From NCBI GenBank assembly GCA_007745635.1, contig CP036272.1:759532-823531 (forward strand): a stretch of DNA of 64,000 nt, read 5' to 3'. Made by a program: the position numbers and the translations under genes. This DNA comes from Stieleria bergensis (lineage in GTDB: Bacteria > Planctomycetota > Planctomycetia > Pirellulales > Pirellulaceae). Under the pieces are notes generated by a model, which did not search any database, was not told where the DNA came from, and saw nothing but the letters and a program-made list of their open reading frames with translations. This document shows, in pieces, positions 63,422 to 64,000 of this stretch; positions within the stretch are counted from its first letter, which is position 1, and every line of letters starts with the position of its first letter.

Positions 63422-64000
63422 TTAATTGCGTCCGGCTTTGCGTAGATAAGATTGATAGGACGATTCAAGACCTTGCTCTAAGGCCGACTCTTGTTGCTCA
63501 ATGCGAGCTTCCGCGTGGTTGGCAGCCTCTTGCAACTTGGCCAAACGAGCGTTCATCTGGGAAAGTTCCAGTTGAGACTTGCTGAGCTGAAGTTCAGCCA
63601 GTGTCTTTGTTGCAGCCAGTAAGGCCTCGCGATCGGCGCTTTTGTCACGCACCCGTAGCTTGGCGATCAGGAAGTTGATGGACGTCTGTGTTTGCACCAA
63701 TCGAACTTCCAATTCGAACACTTCACTGCCGCGTTTCTCAGCGATCTGCAAGCGTCGCTGTGACTTGGCCAGGTTGCGAACCGCCGCTTCATACTGCTTG
63801 GGTTCTTTCTTCTTGAGCTGTTCCAGCAAAGCTTTCAGCTCTGGGAGGTGGCGATGAACCATCTCGGTGACGTTGTGTTCAATGGTCTTGAAATCCGCTC
63901 TGGCGTTGCCCGTTGGCTGCCGATTGGTGGTTCGGTTGCCGTTGCCAGGGCTCTTGTCGGCCGGTGGCTTGGTGCTGGTCTTGACCTGATTGGCAAGCAG
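63422..64000 (-). CDS. Coiled-coil protein, N-terminus outside the window
   Basis: The frame is open from 63422 up to and past the window end (64000), so only the C-terminal 190 or so residues are seen. The visible part begins with a Pro/Thr/Asn-rich linker (KTSTKPPADKSPGNGNRTTN) and continues as a long Lys/Glu/Ala/Leu coiled coil (EQLKKKEPKQYEAAVRNLAKS, AEKRGSEVFELEVRLV, SQLELSQMNARLAKLQEAAN) ending YQSYLRKAGRN. An internal ATG at 63862 is not the true start. It is upstream of and on the same strand as DUF1549/DUF1553 (63 bases), so it probably belongs to that operon. Confidence 0.7.
   Translation of the reverse strand: MLANQVKTSTKPPADKSPGNGNRTTNRQPTGNARADFKTIEHNVTEMVHRHLPELKALLEQLKKKEPKQYEAAVRNLAKSQRRLQIAEKRGSEVFELEVRLVQTQTSINFLIAKLRVRDKSADREALLAATKTLAELQLSKSQLELSQMNARLAKLQEAANHAEARIEQQESALEQGLESSYQSYLRKAGRN

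Overview
The window looks like chromosome from a planctomycete of the Pirellulaceae (Rhodopirellula-like) type. This is inferred from gene content: a DUF1559 pseudopilin-like protein, a DUF1501 protein next to a DUF1549/DUF1553 protein, a secreted PQQ-type beta-propeller protein, a DUF6807 (PmoA-like) protein, a GH99-like hydrolase, several short proteins without recognisable domains, long gene-free spacers and moderately high GC. There are no rRNA or tRNA genes, no CRISPR array, no intact transposase and no prophage.

Layout. 1-3.9 kb: a DUF1559 gene behind a Fur-box-like palindrome, then about 2 kb of decayed repeats and an RHS remnant. 3.9-10.4 kb (minus): RNase G, a TIGR03936 protein, PTS Enzyme I, HPr, a PtsN-type EIIA and ribosome hibernation factor, i.e. 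a regulatory PTS chain with no sugar permease. 10.9-15.4 kb (plus): a small basic protein, a secreted esterase overlapping agmatine deiminase, an HD hydrolase and a glycosyltransferase. 15.4-20.7 kb (minus): a NagB/PIG-L fusion, a ROK kinase, a PQQ-propeller protein and YjbQ; the first two suggest amino-sugar handling. 20.7-26.3 kb: a small protein with its own promoter and terminator, FxsA, DUF6807, an esterase and a GH99-like protein. 26.5-29.6 kb: an aquaglyceroporin plus thioredoxin-type arsenate reductase (arsenic detoxification), and a CPA2 antiporter with CBS domains. 30.5-36.8 kb: an HlyD adaptor, a MacB-like permease and a 1030-residue TolC-like lipoprotein, with no ATPase gene. 37-44 kb: a secreted protein, a TPR lipoprotein, an LTxxQ-like protein, a DMT exporter overlapping a PP2C phosphatase, and a SET-domain protein. 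44-53 kb: PriA, NadD, an FMN reductase, an unknown protein, a lipoprotein with a degenerate transglutaminase domain, a Nudix hydrolase and a cobalamin adenosyltransferase. 53.6-57.8 kb: GlnB and its uridylyltransferase GlnD, and a secreted Cys/His-rich protein. 57.8-59.1 kb: gene-free, with terminators, a minisatellite, foldback repeats and a candidate structured RNA. 59.1-64 kb (minus): DUF1501, DUF1549/DUF1553 and a coiled-coil protein cut by the window edge.

No single large new system (defence island, biosynthetic cluster) is visible. The most unusual items are the candidate RNA between two terminators at 58.05-58.48 kb, the tandem foldback elements beside it, in-frame and intergenic minisatellites at several loci, the permease-less PTS chain, the ATPase-less tripartite exporter with an oversized TolC protein, and the pseudo-transglutaminase lipoprotein.
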